64,000 nucleotides of DNA from Janibacter cremeus (GTDB taxonomy: Bacteria > Actinomycetota > Actinomycetes > Actinomycetales > Dermatophilaceae), in assembly GCF_013409205.1 (NCBI RefSeq), contig NZ_JACCAE010000001.1:434001-498000 (forward strand), written 5' to 3'. A program made the position numbers and the translations under genes. Positions within the stretch are counted from its first letter, which is position 1; each line of letters starts with the position of its first letter. Positions 36,986-46,947 of this stretch are shown here, in pieces. The notes under the pieces are model-generated. The model saw nothing but the letters and a program-made list of their open reading frames with translations, searched no databases and was not told where the DNA came from.

Positions 36986-37312
36986 CGCGCCACCTCCCCT
37001 TCGAATCGACCCGAATGCCACCACCGGCTTCCTTGATCCCCCACTTTACTCCACCTATCGTCAAAACACACCCTCCACGCCCGCAGATCCGAACCAATTC
37101 CCCTGAGTTTTCCCTGACAAACAAGGGATGGGGCAAAGTGGAGGGAATTTTCGACCAGCCCGTCATCCTCGATCTTCTCCGGCCGATCGGGGTGCAGAAC
37201 CTGCAGGTGGGGAGCCCGAGGGAGCAGGGATGCGTCGTGTGGCCCCGTAGGCTCGGGGGTGAGTTGGAGCGAAGTGGGGGAACGTCCGGGACCCCTACGG
37301 ATCGGAGTCGTG
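36986..37312. promoter_or_regulatory. divergent mraZ / moxR control region with MraZ-box-like repeats
   Basis: 327 bp without a gene. Reading toward mraZ (minus), TGGAG and TGGGG start 10 bp apart (plus coordinates 37049-37053 and 37039-37043), with a weaker TGACG 10 bp further upstream (37059-37063). Reading toward moxR (plus), TGGGG (37129-37133) and TGGAG (37139-37143) are also 10 bp apart. This spacing matches known MraZ operators (TGGG plus 5-nt spacers). The region 37080-37150 is distinctly less GC-rich than the genes. No clear -10/-35 pair can be named for either side. Confidence 0.6.
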
Positions 37313-38305
37313 GTGACGCTGAGCAGGGAAGGCACTGCGCCCGTGCAGAGCCCGAGCGAGGACCTCGAGCACGTCGTGGCCGTGGGGGCGCGCCTCGCCG
37401 AGGCGATGAACGGCGTCATCGAGGGCAAGCCGGACGTCGTGCGAACCGCGATCACCGTGCTCCTCGCGGGGGGGCACCTGCTCATCGAGGACGTGCCCGG
37501 CGTCGGCAAGACGATGCTGGCCAAGACCCTCGCCCGCAGCCTCGACGCCTCGGTGCGCCGCGTCCAGTTCACCCCGGACCTGCTGCCGAGCGACATCACC
37601 GGCGTGAACATCTACAACCAGCAGACCCGCCACTTCGAGTTCCGGCCCGGGGCCGTCTTCGCCAACGTCGTCGTCGGTGACGAGATCAATCGCGCCTCAC
37701 CCAAGGCGCAGTCAGCCCTCCTGGAGTGCATGGAGGAGGCGCAGGTCACCGTCGACGGGGAGACTTACCAGCTCCCGGAGCCCTTCATCATCATGGCCAC
37801 GCAGAACCCTGTGGAGATGGAGGGCACCTATCCCCTCCCCGAGGCCCAGCGCGACCGCTTCATGGCCCGCCTGTCCGTCGGCTACCCGACGGCGGCCTCG
37901 GAGGTCGACATGCTCGACCACCACGGGTCGCGCTCCCCACTGGACGGGCTCGACCCGGTGACCGATGCCGAGGGGATCGTCGCTCTCGTCCGTGCCGTGC
38001 GCACCGTGTACGCCTCCCCCGCCGTGCGGCAGTACGTCGTCGACCTGGCCACGGCCACCCGCACCAGCTCCCAGATCCGCCTCGGCGCCTCGCCGCGCGC
38101 AACCCTGCACCTGCTGCGGGCCGCTCGCGCGCACGCCGCCCTCGCCGGCCGCGACCACGTGCTGCCGGACGACGTCCAGTCGCTGGCCACCGTCGTGCTC
38201 GAGCACCGGCTCCTGCTCAGCAGCGAGGCCCAGCTCGCCCGCCGCTCCGCGGCCGAGGTCGTCGCGGACATCCTGGCGCGCACGCGCGTGCCCGGCCACG
38301 GCTGA
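37313..38305 (+). CDS. MoxR family AAA+ ATPase
   Basis: Chaperone-like ATPase of 330 aa. Walker A is IEDVPGVGKTMLAKTLARSL, Walker B is VVVGDEINRASPKAQSALLE, with sensor 1 MATQNPVEMEGTYPLPEAQ and an arginine-finger region. GTG 37313 is preceded by CGGAGTC; GTG at 37259, 37310 or 37343 are alternatives because the N-terminus is not conserved. It heads an operon with a DUF58 and a transglutaminase gene, the usual MoxR partners. It may activate a metal- or VWA-containing or surface complex, but no substrate is known. Confidence 0.92.
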   Translation: MTLSREGTAPVQSPSEDLEHVVAVGARLAEAMNGVIEGKPDVVRTAITVLLAGGHLLIEDVPGVGKTMLAKTLARSLDASVRRVQFTPDLLPSDITGVNIYNQQTRHFEFRPGAVFANVVVGDEINRASPKAQSALLECMEEAQVTVDGETYQLPEPFIIMATQNPVEMEGTYPLPEAQRDRFMARLSVGYPTAASEVDMLDHHGSRSPLDGLDPVTDAEGIVALVRAVRTVYASPAVRQYVVDLATATRTSSQIRLGASPRATLHLLRAARAHAALAGRDHVLPDDVQSLATVVLEHRLLLSSEAQLARRSAAEVVADILARTRVPGHG

Positions 38306-38308
38306 GCG

Positions 38309-39517
38309 ATGACCCTTCGTGGACGTGTCTTCGTCGGCGCAGGGGTGCTCATCGCCCTGGCCGGCATGGTCCTCGGGCTGCACGACCTGACGAGGGTCGG
38401 GGCGCTGCTGGTCACCCTCCCCCTGCTGGCCTCCCTCCTGGCGCGGCGCTCGGTCTCACTCGAGGTCACCCGCTCGCTCTCACCGGCGCGCGTCGCGATC
38501 GACGGGCACGCCGACGTCACGCTCCGCGTCCGCAACACCGGCCGGTCCACCTCCCCCCTGCTGCGTGCCGAGGAGGGGCTGGCCTACGCGCTCGGCGACC
38601 GGCCCCACCTGCTGATCCCCCGGCTGCGTCGGGACGAGGAGCGCGCGCTGCACTACCGGGTGCGCTCCCACGTGCGCGGCCACCACGCGATCGGAGAGCT
38701 GACCGTTCGCACGAGCGACCCCTTCGGCCTGGCCACCCGCTCGGTCGCCGTCCCCGGCCGGGACGCGCTCGTCGTCCTGCCGCGCACCCTGCCCCTGCTG
38801 CCCGTCCGAGGCGTCCCCGCAGGCAGCGGCGGCGAGTCCGCGTCGTCGCCGCGGATGGCGCTGCACGGTGAGGACGACATCGGCGTGCGCGAGTACCGGA
38901 TCGGCGACGACCTGCGCCGCATCCACTGGCGCTCCACCGCCCGCACCGGGGAGACGATGGTGCGCCAGGACGAGGAACCCGCCCGCCGTCGCGCCCTGGT
39001 CGTCCTGGACGACCGCGCCCGCGTGCATGCCGGGACCGGCAACGGCGGCTCCTTCGAATGGGCCGTCACCGCTGCCGCGTCCATCACGGCACTGCTGCTC
39101 GGCGAGCGCTTCGAGGTCCATCTCCACCTCGCCTCCGACGAGGTGGGGCGGGCCGTCCCGTTGGAGACCATCGACCTCGCCCTCGACCTTCTGGCCGCCG
39201 TGCAGCCGTCGGAGCAGACATCGGCGCAGAGCATGGTCGAGGCACTCGAGGACTTCGCCCAGCACGGCGGAGGGCTCGTCGTCACGGTGATCGGCGCGCT
39301 CGCCCACCAGGACGCCGAGCTGTGCGCCGCACGCGCTGCACACGGTCTGGCGCTGGTCATCGACCGAGGCGGTTTCGATGCGGGCAGCAGCGGCGCCGCA
39401 GACCTGACCGCGCAGCAGTTGGCCCTGGGTGGCTGGTGCAGCTCGGTCGTGCGCCCCGGTGACCAGCTCCCCCGCCTGTGGGAGCAGCTGGTGGTCGGAC
39501 GGGCGGCGCACCGATGA
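38309..39517 (+). CDS. DUF58 domain-containing protein
   Basis: 402-aa protein with two N-terminal hydrophobic segments (about 5-25 and 27-45). The DUF58 signature follows around residues 190-215: VREYRIGDDLRRIHWRSTAR. The C-terminal region resembles a degenerate von Willebrand A fold. It starts 3 nt after moxR, and its stop overlaps the transglutaminase ATG (ATGA). The three-gene set recurs next to mraZ in many actinobacteria; its molecular function is unknown. Confidence 0.9.
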   Translation: MTLRGRVFVGAGVLIALAGMVLGLHDLTRVGALLVTLPLLASLLARRSVSLEVTRSLSPARVAIDGHADVTLRVRNTGRSTSPLLRAEEGLAYALGDRPHLLIPRLRRDEERALHYRVRSHVRGHHAIGELTVRTSDPFGLATRSVAVPGRDALVVLPRTLPLLPVRGVPAGSGGESASSPRMALHGEDDIGVREYRIGDDLRRIHWRSTARTGETMVRQDEEPARRRALVVLDDRARVHAGTGNGGSFEWAVTAAASITALLLGERFEVHLHLASDEVGRAVPLETIDLALDLLAAVQPSEQTSAQSMVEALEDFAQHGGGLVVTVIGALAHQDAELCAARAAHGLALVIDRGGFDAGSSGAADLTAQQLALGGWCSSVVRPGDQLPRLWEQLVVGRAAHR

Positions 39518-41808
39518 GCTCCAGGACGCACGGCGTCGCCGCGTCGCTCGCGGCCATGGCCACCCTCGTCGTCGCGATGCCGCTGACGGCGCTCTTCAGG
39601 GAATCCGCCTGGCTGCCGACCGCAGCGCTCGGCGTCCTGGTCGTCATGGTCACCGGCATCGTGCTGCGCGGGCTCGCCCGACGCGCCGGGGTGACCATCC
39701 TCGGCCAGCTCCTGGCCGGGACGGCGTACGTCCTGGTCACCCAGCTCGGTGGGACCACCGTCTACGGAATCGTGCCGACCACCCGGACGGTGCCGCGCCT
39801 GCTGGACTACGTGTACGACGCCCGGGAGACGATCACCACCTACGCCGCTCCCGCGCCGGAGAGTCCCGGGGTGAGCGTCATGCTCGTCATCATCGTCGTG
39901 GTCGTCGGGTTGGCCGTCGACATGTCGGCAGCGACGGCCGCGTCCCCGTCGGTTGCGGGGTTGCCCCTGCTCTCCCTCTTCCTCGTCTCCGCGGCGAACT
40001 CCGGCGGCGCCCTGCCCTGGGGCTGGTTCGCCGTGGGCGGCGTGCTGTGGCTGGCGATGGTCGCCAACCAGCACGACCGGGAGCTGCGCGAGTGGATGAC
40101 GGCCGTCCCGCTGATGAGGGACAGCTCCGACGCCGAGGGCGTCGCCGAGCGCTCGTTGCGGTGGCAGGCCGCCCGACTGGCCGCGGTCTGCCTCGCCGCT
40201 GCAGTGCTCGTCCCGCCGGCCCTGCCCCACCTGCCCACGCGCTACGTCCTCGACGGGCTCGGCGCGGGAGGTGCCGGATCGGCCCGCTCGACCGACGGCA
40301 TCCGCCTGTCGACCGAGCTCGACCTCAAACGCAGCCTCGCCTCGCCGAGCGAGGAACCGGTGCTGCGCTACACGACCGACGACCCGACGCCGGAGCCGCT
40401 TCGGGTCGCCGTGGTCACGGACTTCCGGGACGGCTTCGGGCGGATGCGCTCGGATGCTCCCCAGCCCCGCGAGGGCTTCCAGCTGCCCGCCCCGGCGCCC
40501 GCCGCGGACGAGGGCATCCCCCGGGAGGAGCGCGCCATCGACGTCGAGGCCAATGGCGTGGCCGCCCCGCAGATCGCCCTGCCGCTCCACCTCACCGAGG
40601 TCGACACCGGTGGCCTCCCCTGGGCTCTCGGCACCGACGGCTCCGCCCGGGTCCAGCGCACCCCGGGCAGCTACTCGAGCAGCTACCTCGAGCTGGACCC
40701 GCAGGAGGAGGACTTCGGCACGGGCGCCCCCCGGTCCTCGATCGACCTCGCTGCCCACGCCGACGAGAACCTCGCCCTCGACCCCGCGTCGGCCGAGACG
40801 ATCCAGGAGCTGGCCGCCTCGCTCGCCCCGCAGGACGTCGACGACCTGAAGGCGGCCCAGGCCTTCCAGGAGTACCTGCGTGGGTCGCAGTTCGCGTACG
40901 ACCTCGAGGTCCCCGACCCACCGGGCTCCCCCGACGACCCGATCCTCTCCTTCCTCGAGACGAAGGTCGGCTACTGCCAGCAGTTCGCCTCGACCATGAC
41001 CCTGCTGGCGCGTGCCCACGGCATCCCCGCCCGGGTGGTCGTCGGCTTCCTGCCCGGCACGGCAGCAGGCACCGACGAGCGCGTCATCCGCGCGAGCGAC
41101 GCCCACGCCTGGCCGGAGCTGTACTTCCACGGCGTCGGGTGGACGCGCTTCGAGCCGACCCCGGGTGCCCGCGCCGCGAGCGTGCCGTCGTACTCCATCG
41201 CCCTCGAGCGCGAAGGGGCCGCGACTTCGCCGGAGTCAACGACCACGAGCGAGACCACGACCACGACGACGCAGGCGTCCCCGCAGCTGGACGACCCGAC
41301 CGCGACCGACCAGCCCGGCGGCGAGGCCGAGACCTTCCACTGGCGCAGGTGGCTGCTGGGCCTCCTGCTCGTCGTGGCCGCCCTGGGTCTCATGCCGGTC
41401 AGCGCATGGCTGGCCCGCCGACGTGATCGGGCCACGGCCGGCGACGCCCCGACCCGGATCGAGGCGGAGTGGGAGGACCTGCTCGAACGACTGGACGACC
41501 TGGGCCTGCGCCCGCCGGTCGGGGCCACGCCCCGCCGCGCCGGCGACTGGGTCAGCCGTCACGGCTACCTCGACGAGCCGGCCCGTGAGCAGCTCGACCA
41601 CGTCGTGGTGACCGTGGAGCGGGCCCGCTACGGCCGCCCCGACCAGCAGCTGCCCGACATCCGCGCCGAGGTCTCCTCGATCGTCGGCGAGGTCCGCCAG
41701 CAGCGGATGGCCGGCTCACGCCTGAAGGCGGCCCTGTGGCCCCGCGCCGGTGTCGACGCCTGGCTCTCCCTGCCGCAGCGACTGGTCGACGTGGTCCGCC
41801 GACGCTGA
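39514..41808 (+). CDS. transglutaminase-like membrane protein (TgpA/DUF3488 type)
   Basis: 764 aa. An N-terminal half with about six transmembrane helices (residues 10-230) is followed by an extracytoplasmic transglutaminase-like domain. The catalytic Cys488 lies in VGYCQQFASTMTLLARAHGI and His531 in ASDAHAWPELYFHG. A Thr/Ser-rich linker with TTTSETTTTTTQAS leads to one more helix (about 610-630) and a cytoplasmic C-terminal tail. Start ATG 39514 overlaps the DUF58 stop. A role in wall or surface protein processing is plausible from context only. It ends before a shared terminator. Confidence 0.9.
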   Translation: MSSRTHGVAASLAAMATLVVAMPLTALFRESAWLPTAALGVLVVMVTGIVLRGLARRAGVTILGQLLAGTAYVLVTQLGGTTVYGIVPTTRTVPRLLDYVYDARETITTYAAPAPESPGVSVMLVIIVVVVGLAVDMSAATAASPSVAGLPLLSLFLVSAANSGGALPWGWFAVGGVLWLAMVANQHDRELREWMTAVPLMRDSSDAEGVAERSLRWQAARLAAVCLAAAVLVPPALPHLPTRYVLDGLGAGGAGSARSTDGIRLSTELDLKRSLASPSEEPVLRYTTDDPTPEPLRVAVVTDFRDGFGRMRSDAPQPREGFQLPAPAPAADEGIPREERAIDVEANGVAAPQIALPLHLTEVDTGGLPWALGTDGSARVQRTPGSYSSSYLELDPQEEDFGTGAPRSSIDLAAHADENLALDPASAETIQELAASLAPQDVDDLKAAQAFQEYLRGSQFAYDLEVPDPPGSPDDPILSFLETKVGYCQQFASTMTLLARAHGIPARVVVGFLPGTAAGTDERVIRASDAHAWPELYFHGVGWTRFEPTPGARAASVPSYSIALEREGAATSPESTTTSETTTTTTQASPQLDDPTATDQPGGEAETFHWRRWLLGLLLVVAALGLMPVSAWLARRRDRATAGDAPTRIEAEWEDLLERLDDLGLRPPVGATPRRAGDWVSRHGYLDEPAREQLDHVVVTVERARYGRPDQQLPDIRAEVSSIVGEVRQQRMAGSRLKAALWPRAGVDAWLSLPQRLVDVVRRR

Positions 41809-41844
41809 GGCACGGCGTCGACCGGACACGGCGACCGGACACGG

Positions 41845-41883
41845 CGAAGGGGGCGCCCACCGCGATGGTGGACGCCCCCTTCG
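41845..41883. terminator. bidirectional hairpin between the transglutaminase gene and sigA
   Basis: 17-nt arms (41845-41861 and 41867-41883) with one mismatch and a 5-nt loop GCGAT. It lies between two convergent genes, 36 nt after one stop and 12 nt after the other. The stem begins CGAAGGGGGCG and ends CGCCCCCTTCG, so it contains the over-represented octamer in both orientations. Confidence 0.8.
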
Positions 41884-41895
41884 TCGTGGTGATGC

Positions 41896-43587
<1,692 letters not shown>

Positions 43588-43688
43588 CAACAACCTTTCG
43601 TCACGGTGGATTCCGCCGGGGCACTTCGGAGGTGGCGTCTCCCCTGTGTCCCGACTTGCCCGGACGCTCTGCGTTGGGCTCGGTCACC

Positions 43689-43719
43689 ATTATAAAACGT
43701 TGCCCCCGTGCACGTGCAC
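43689..43719 (-). promoter_or_regulatory. sigA promoter candidate with palindrome at the -35 position
   Basis: On the minus strand a perfect consensus TATAAT occupies 43689-43694. Upstream, at the place of a -35 box, is a perfect 12-bp palindrome GTGCACGTGCAC (43708-43719) instead of TTGACA. A start point near 43682 would give a leader of about 95 nt before the GTG of sigA. Confidence 0.6.
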
Positions 43720-43742
43720 ACGAGGGTGGTCCGAGGGTGTAA

Positions 43743-43781
43743 GCGACCGGGGTGCCTCCCCCTCGGAAGCACCCCGGTCGC
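43743..43781 (-). terminator. hairpin downstream of the universal stress protein gene
   Basis: Perfect 13-bp stem (GCGACCGGGGTGC at 43743-43755 and its complement at 43769-43781) with a 13-nt loop. It lies 16 nt past the usp stop and before the sigA promoter, so it insulates sigA from usp transcription. No U-run. Confidence 0.7.
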
Positions 43782-43796
43782 GGTGGCGTGCAGCGC

Positions 43797-44198
43797 TCAG
43801 CGGAGGGCTGCCTTGACGGCGAGCACGTCGCACGGTGCGTCGAGCAGGACACGCTGCGCGTTGGAGCCGAGGATCAGTTTCCCGACGGGCGTGCGGCGAC
43901 GCAGACCGATGATGATCAGCGACGCGTCGGTCTCCTCGGCGACGGCGATGAGGTCCTCGGCCGGCTCCTTGCCACGCACGAGCCCGCGGACCTCACCCTT
44001 GACATCGGCGTCCTCGAGGCGGGCACCGACACGACGCAGGTCGCTGTCGTTCTTGCGGGCGGCCTCACCGCTGAGACCGGAGCCGCCGCGATCCGAGTGG
44101 ATGACGGTGAGCTCCTCGTTGCGCAGCTTGCACTCCTCGAAGGCCCGCTCGAGTGCGGCCTCGCCCTCCTTGGTCGACACATAACCGACGACGATCAT
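43797..44198 (-). CDS. universal stress protein (UspA family)
   Basis: Single-domain Usp fold of 133 aa. It starts MIVVGYVSTKEGEAALERAF and ends with DASLIIIGLRRRTPVGKLIL followed by GSNAQRVLLDAPCDVLAVK. The ATP-binding signature G-2x-G-9x-G-S/T is partly recognisable (GLRRRTPVGKLILGSNAQ). ATG 44198 follows GAGGAG. A dyad of the CRP/FNR type lies about 60 bp upstream. Role in stress or dormancy is inferred from family. Confidence 0.9.
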   Translation of the reverse strand: MIVVGYVSTKEGEAALERAFEECKLRNEELTVIHSDRGGSGLSGEAARKNDSDLRRVGARLEDADVKGEVRGLVRGKEPAEDLIAVAEETDASLIIIGLRRRTPVGKLILGSNAQRVLLDAPCDVLAVKAALR

Positions 44199-44258
44199 CT
44201 TCTGCTCCTCGCAACGACTGGCTGGTGGAAGATCTTGGCCGAACGCTACACCGCCACT

Positions 44259-44276
44259 GCGTGACCTGTCTCACGC
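44259..44276. promoter_or_regulatory. CRP/FNR-like dyad upstream of usp
   Basis: The site contains GTGA-N6-TCAC (44261-44274), extended to 6-bp arms GCGTGA and TCACGC. Proteins of the CRP/FNR/GlxR family bind TGTGA-N6-TCACA. It is located 61-78 bp upstream of the usp ATG, in the promoter region. TAGCGT (minus strand, 44243-44248) could be the -10. Confidence 0.5.
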
Positions 44277-44305
44277 GTGCCGTGGTGACGATCGCATCCG
44301 TGGGG

Positions 44306-45448
44306 TCAGTGCCGGCGTGGCGCGACCACGACGGACCGCAGCAGGTCCGCAACCTGCTCGACCTCCGTGAGGAACCCGTCATGGCCCACCAGGGAGTTGA
44401 TCGTCACCAGCTCGGCGCCCGGCTTGGCCTCGACGAGCTCCTCGGACAGGCGCGGCGGGTAGAGCCGGTCGGAGTCGACCGGGGCCACGATCAGACGGCC
44501 GGCGAAGGGGGCGAGGGCCTCGCGCAGCCCCTCGCGCCCGCGAGTGATGTCGTGGGAGTTCATCGCCTCGGACAGCACGGCGTAGGAGTTGGCGTCGAAG
44601 CGCCCGGCGAGCTTGCCGCCGTGGTGGTCGAGATAGCTCTCGACGGCGTACCGCGGGCGGCCATTGTCCCCGGCGGGCTCGTCCCGCACGTCACGGTCGA
44701 AGCGCTGGTGCAACTCGGGCTCGCTGCGGTAGGTGATGTGCGCGATGCGCCGGGCGATACCCAGACCGGCCTCGGGCCCCTGCGCACGGTCGTAGTAGTC
44801 GCCGTCGGCGAACCACGGGTCGTTGCGGATCGCGAGGATCTGCGCTTGGCTCCAGCCGATCTGCTCGGCCGTGGCGTAGCCGCTGGCCGCGAGCGCCACG
44901 GCGGTGGCGACGCGGTCGGGGAAGCTCGCGACCCACTCGAGGGTGCGCATGCCGCCCATGGATCCGCCGATGACGGTGTGCCACGTGCGAATGCCCAGCT
45001 CGTCGGCCAGTCGCGCCTCGGCGTTGACCTGGTCGCGAATGGTCACCCGGGGGAATCGACTCCCCCACGCCCGTCCGTCGGCGGCCCGGGCGCCGGGGCC
45101 GGTGCTGCCCTGGCACCCACCGAGGACGTTGATCGCGACGACGAAGAACTCGTCGGTGTCCAGTGGCGCGCCGGAGCCGATGAGATCGGGCCACCAACCG
45201 GCCGTCGGGTGACCGGGGCCGGCCGGTCCGACGACGTGGCTGTCTCCGGTGAGGGCGTGCTCGACGAGGATCGCGTTGTCACCGGTCTCGTCGAGCCGGC
45301 CCCACGTCTCGTACGCGAGGACCACGTCGGGCAACCGGTCGCCGGACTCGAGATCGAGGTCACCGATGGTGACGAACTTCCGGCGGCCGGGGTGGTCTCC
45401 GTCTCGCCAGGAACCCGAGGACGTCGGGGGCCTGGTGGTCACGCTCAT
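44306..45448 (-). CDS. metX: homoserine O-acetyltransferase
   Basis: Alpha/beta-hydrolase of 380 aa that acetylates L-homoserine with acetyl-CoA, the entry step of methionine synthesis. The nucleophile Ser163 lies in VIGGSMGGMRTLEW and His356 in SLVGHDGFLTE, with the family region NVLGGCQGSTGP. ATG 45448 is chosen because the protein then begins MSVTTRPPTSSGSW and the upstream frame runs into the riboswitch. A SAM-IV riboswitch precedes it. The partner enzyme metY lies about 13.5 kb away on the same strand with a similar riboswitch. Confidence 0.93.
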   Translation of the reverse strand: MSVTTRPPTSSGSWRDGDHPGRRKFVTIGDLDLESGDRLPDVVLAYETWGRLDETGDNAILVEHALTGDSHVVGPAGPGHPTAGWWPDLIGSGAPLDTDEFFVVAINVLGGCQGSTGPGARAADGRAWGSRFPRVTIRDQVNAEARLADELGIRTWHTVIGGSMGGMRTLEWVASFPDRVATAVALAASGYATAEQIGWSQAQILAIRNDPWFADGDYYDRAQGPEAGLGIARRIAHITYRSEPELHQRFDRDVRDEPAGDNGRPRYAVESYLDHHGGKLAGRFDANSYAVLSEAMNSHDITRGREGLREALAPFAGRLIVAPVDSDRLYPPRLSEELVEAKPGAELVTINSLVGHDGFLTEVEQVADLLRSVVVAPRRH

Positions 45449-45469
45449 GATGATGACTCCCGGGGCTCG

Positions 45470-45578
45470 CCTTGCCACACCCCTACGGTGCAGCCAGGTC
45501 ATCACCCGGGGCACCCCGTCGCGAGGAGGGTTGCCGGCCAGCAAGCCGGGGCTTGACGCTGGCGCTCATGACCTGTGG
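45470..45578 (-). ncRNA. SAM-IV riboswitch upstream of metX
   Basis: The core runs from GGTCATGAGCGCC (45574 downward) to GGTGATGACC, whose ends pair (GGTCAT with ATGACC) as the closing stem. Inside are AAGCCCCGGCTTGCTGG, CCGGCAACCCTCC and GGGGTGCCCCGGG, the conserved SAM-IV core of actinomycetes. A small 3' hairpin (CACC-GTAGG-GGTG) follows, as expected for the SAM-IV extension. It lies just before the metX start, so translational control by SAM is likely. Confidence 0.9.
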
Positions 45579-45632
45579 TCAACCATAGCCATCGAAGCGA
45601 CGAGGATCGAGTGGGGTCCGCACACCGGACCC

Positions 45633-46829
45633 TCAGGCAGCCTCCCCCGCAGCCGCGCCACCGGGGCCGTCCCAGGGCCGCACCCCGGCGGAGAGCAGCC
45701 GCAGCATCAGCTCCGCGAGGCGGTGGTCCGGGTCGATCTCGAGTGCTCGCTCCAAGCAGATGCCGGCGATCGTCCCGTCCCCCACCCACCAGGCGAGGTG
45801 GGCGACCAGGGACAGGACCGGCGGCGTCGCCCCCGCCGGAAGCAGCCGGGTGAGCTCGACCAGGCGCGAGCGCACGGCCAGCACCTCCTGGTGCCACTGC
45901 TGGGGCGAGACGTCGCCCGGCCCGGCGAGCGCGAGCTCGATCTCCTCCGGCGGCAGGCCCTCCAGCTCGTCCTCGAAGAGGATGTCCGGCACCCAGGGGC
46001 ACCACCGGGCGGCGAGGGCCGCCGCGTCCACGGTGGGCCCCACCTGCTCCGCCACCGGCATCGCCCCCGGGCAGAGGATGCCCATGAGCGCGTCCCGCCA
46101 GACGACGTCCTGGAGCGATGCGGCCACCCACGCGAGCGCCTCGTCGGCCAAGTCGGTGACGGGGGTGGCCTGCAGGCGCGGATCGAGGATCCGGGTCCAC
46201 CACTCGAGCACGTCCTCGCCCCGATCCGTCCAGGGCACGGGTGGCCGGATGGCCCCGCCACCGAAGGTCTGCGTGCTGCTCGAGCGCCCGAGCGAGGCCA
46301 GGTGCAGGCCCACCGAGCGGGCCCGTTCCTCGTCCCGCTCGGGCAGCACGCCCTCGACGATCGCCTCCCGGCTGGGCAGGGGCGCGACGCCGGCGTGGAC
46401 GAAGGCCGCGATCGCCGGCACGTCCTCCGGGCGCGGGAGTGGCTGCCCATCCTCGGGGCAGCAGCTCTCCCGGCAGTCGGGCGAGTACCAGCGCCCGTCG
46501 CGCACCACGACGCGCTCGTGGACGTGGAGTCCCTGGGCCAAAGCGGCCTCGAGCATCGCCTCCGACAAGGGGGCCGAGTCCCCGGCGCCGTCCTCGTGGG
46601 CGATGACGATCACCGAGGTCGCCGCTTCGCGGGCGACGATCGCCATCGCCTGCCGGGCGGTCTCACGGCACCCGTCGGGGTCGGTGTGCAGGTCATGGCG
46701 CTGGACGAGCCCGAGCCGCTTGTCGTGCAGGACGGTCACCACGACCGAGGGTCCGGGGTGGTAGCCGAGCTGGTACGGGAGCACCACGGCGAGCTCGGCG
46801 GGGTCACGGGGGCGAACTGTCGTTGTCAT
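45633..46829 (-). CDS. DUF4192 domain-containing protein
   Basis: 398-aa soluble protein of an actinobacterial family of unknown function. It begins TTVRPRDPAELAVVLPYQLG and contains PDCRESCCPEDGQPLP with clustered cysteines (a possible metal site). The helical C-terminal half (VSLVAHLAWWVGDGTIAGIC and following) looks TPR-like. ATG 46829 is chosen since the upstream frame lacks conservation. It lies upstream of the metX riboswitch on the same strand with no obvious functional link. Confidence 0.82.
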   Translation of the reverse strand: MTTTVRPRDPAELAVVLPYQLGYHPGPSVVVTVLHDKRLGLVQRHDLHTDPDGCRETARQAMAIVAREAATSVIVIAHEDGAGDSAPLSEAMLEAALAQGLHVHERVVVRDGRWYSPDCRESCCPEDGQPLPRPEDVPAIAAFVHAGVAPLPSREAIVEGVLPERDEERARSVGLHLASLGRSSSTQTFGGGAIRPPVPWTDRGEDVLEWWTRILDPRLQATPVTDLADEALAWVAASLQDVVWRDALMGILCPGAMPVAEQVGPTVDAAALAARWCPWVPDILFEDELEGLPPEEIELALAGPGDVSPQQWHQEVLAVRSRLVELTRLLPAGATPPVLSLVAHLAWWVGDGTIAGICLERALEIDPDHRLAELMLRLLSAGVRPWDGPGGAAAGEAA

Positions 46830-46947
46830 GCCTCGAATCTGCCGAGGAACCACCGCCGAGGACAGGCCCCCTTCGCGGCCTGTGGGAAACGCGGCGCACG
46901 CATCGCGGCTGTGGGTATGCCCGTCCGTGCTGGTGGGGCCGCTCGAG

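Noticed and set aside
37199..37208. Palindrome ACCTGCAGGT in the mraZ-moxR region
   Set aside because: Ten-base palindromes are expected by chance in a window this size, and it is not centred on any promoter element.
45449..45544. Longer metX protein with 32 extra N-terminal residues
   Set aside because: These codons lie within the SAM-IV riboswitch. Protein homology begins at MSVTTRPP.
46863..46884. 7-bp hairpin (ACAGGCC/GGCCTGT) after the ScyD-like gene
   Set aside because: Short stem with an 8-nt loop and no T-run, 64 nt past the stop. Too weak to call a terminator.
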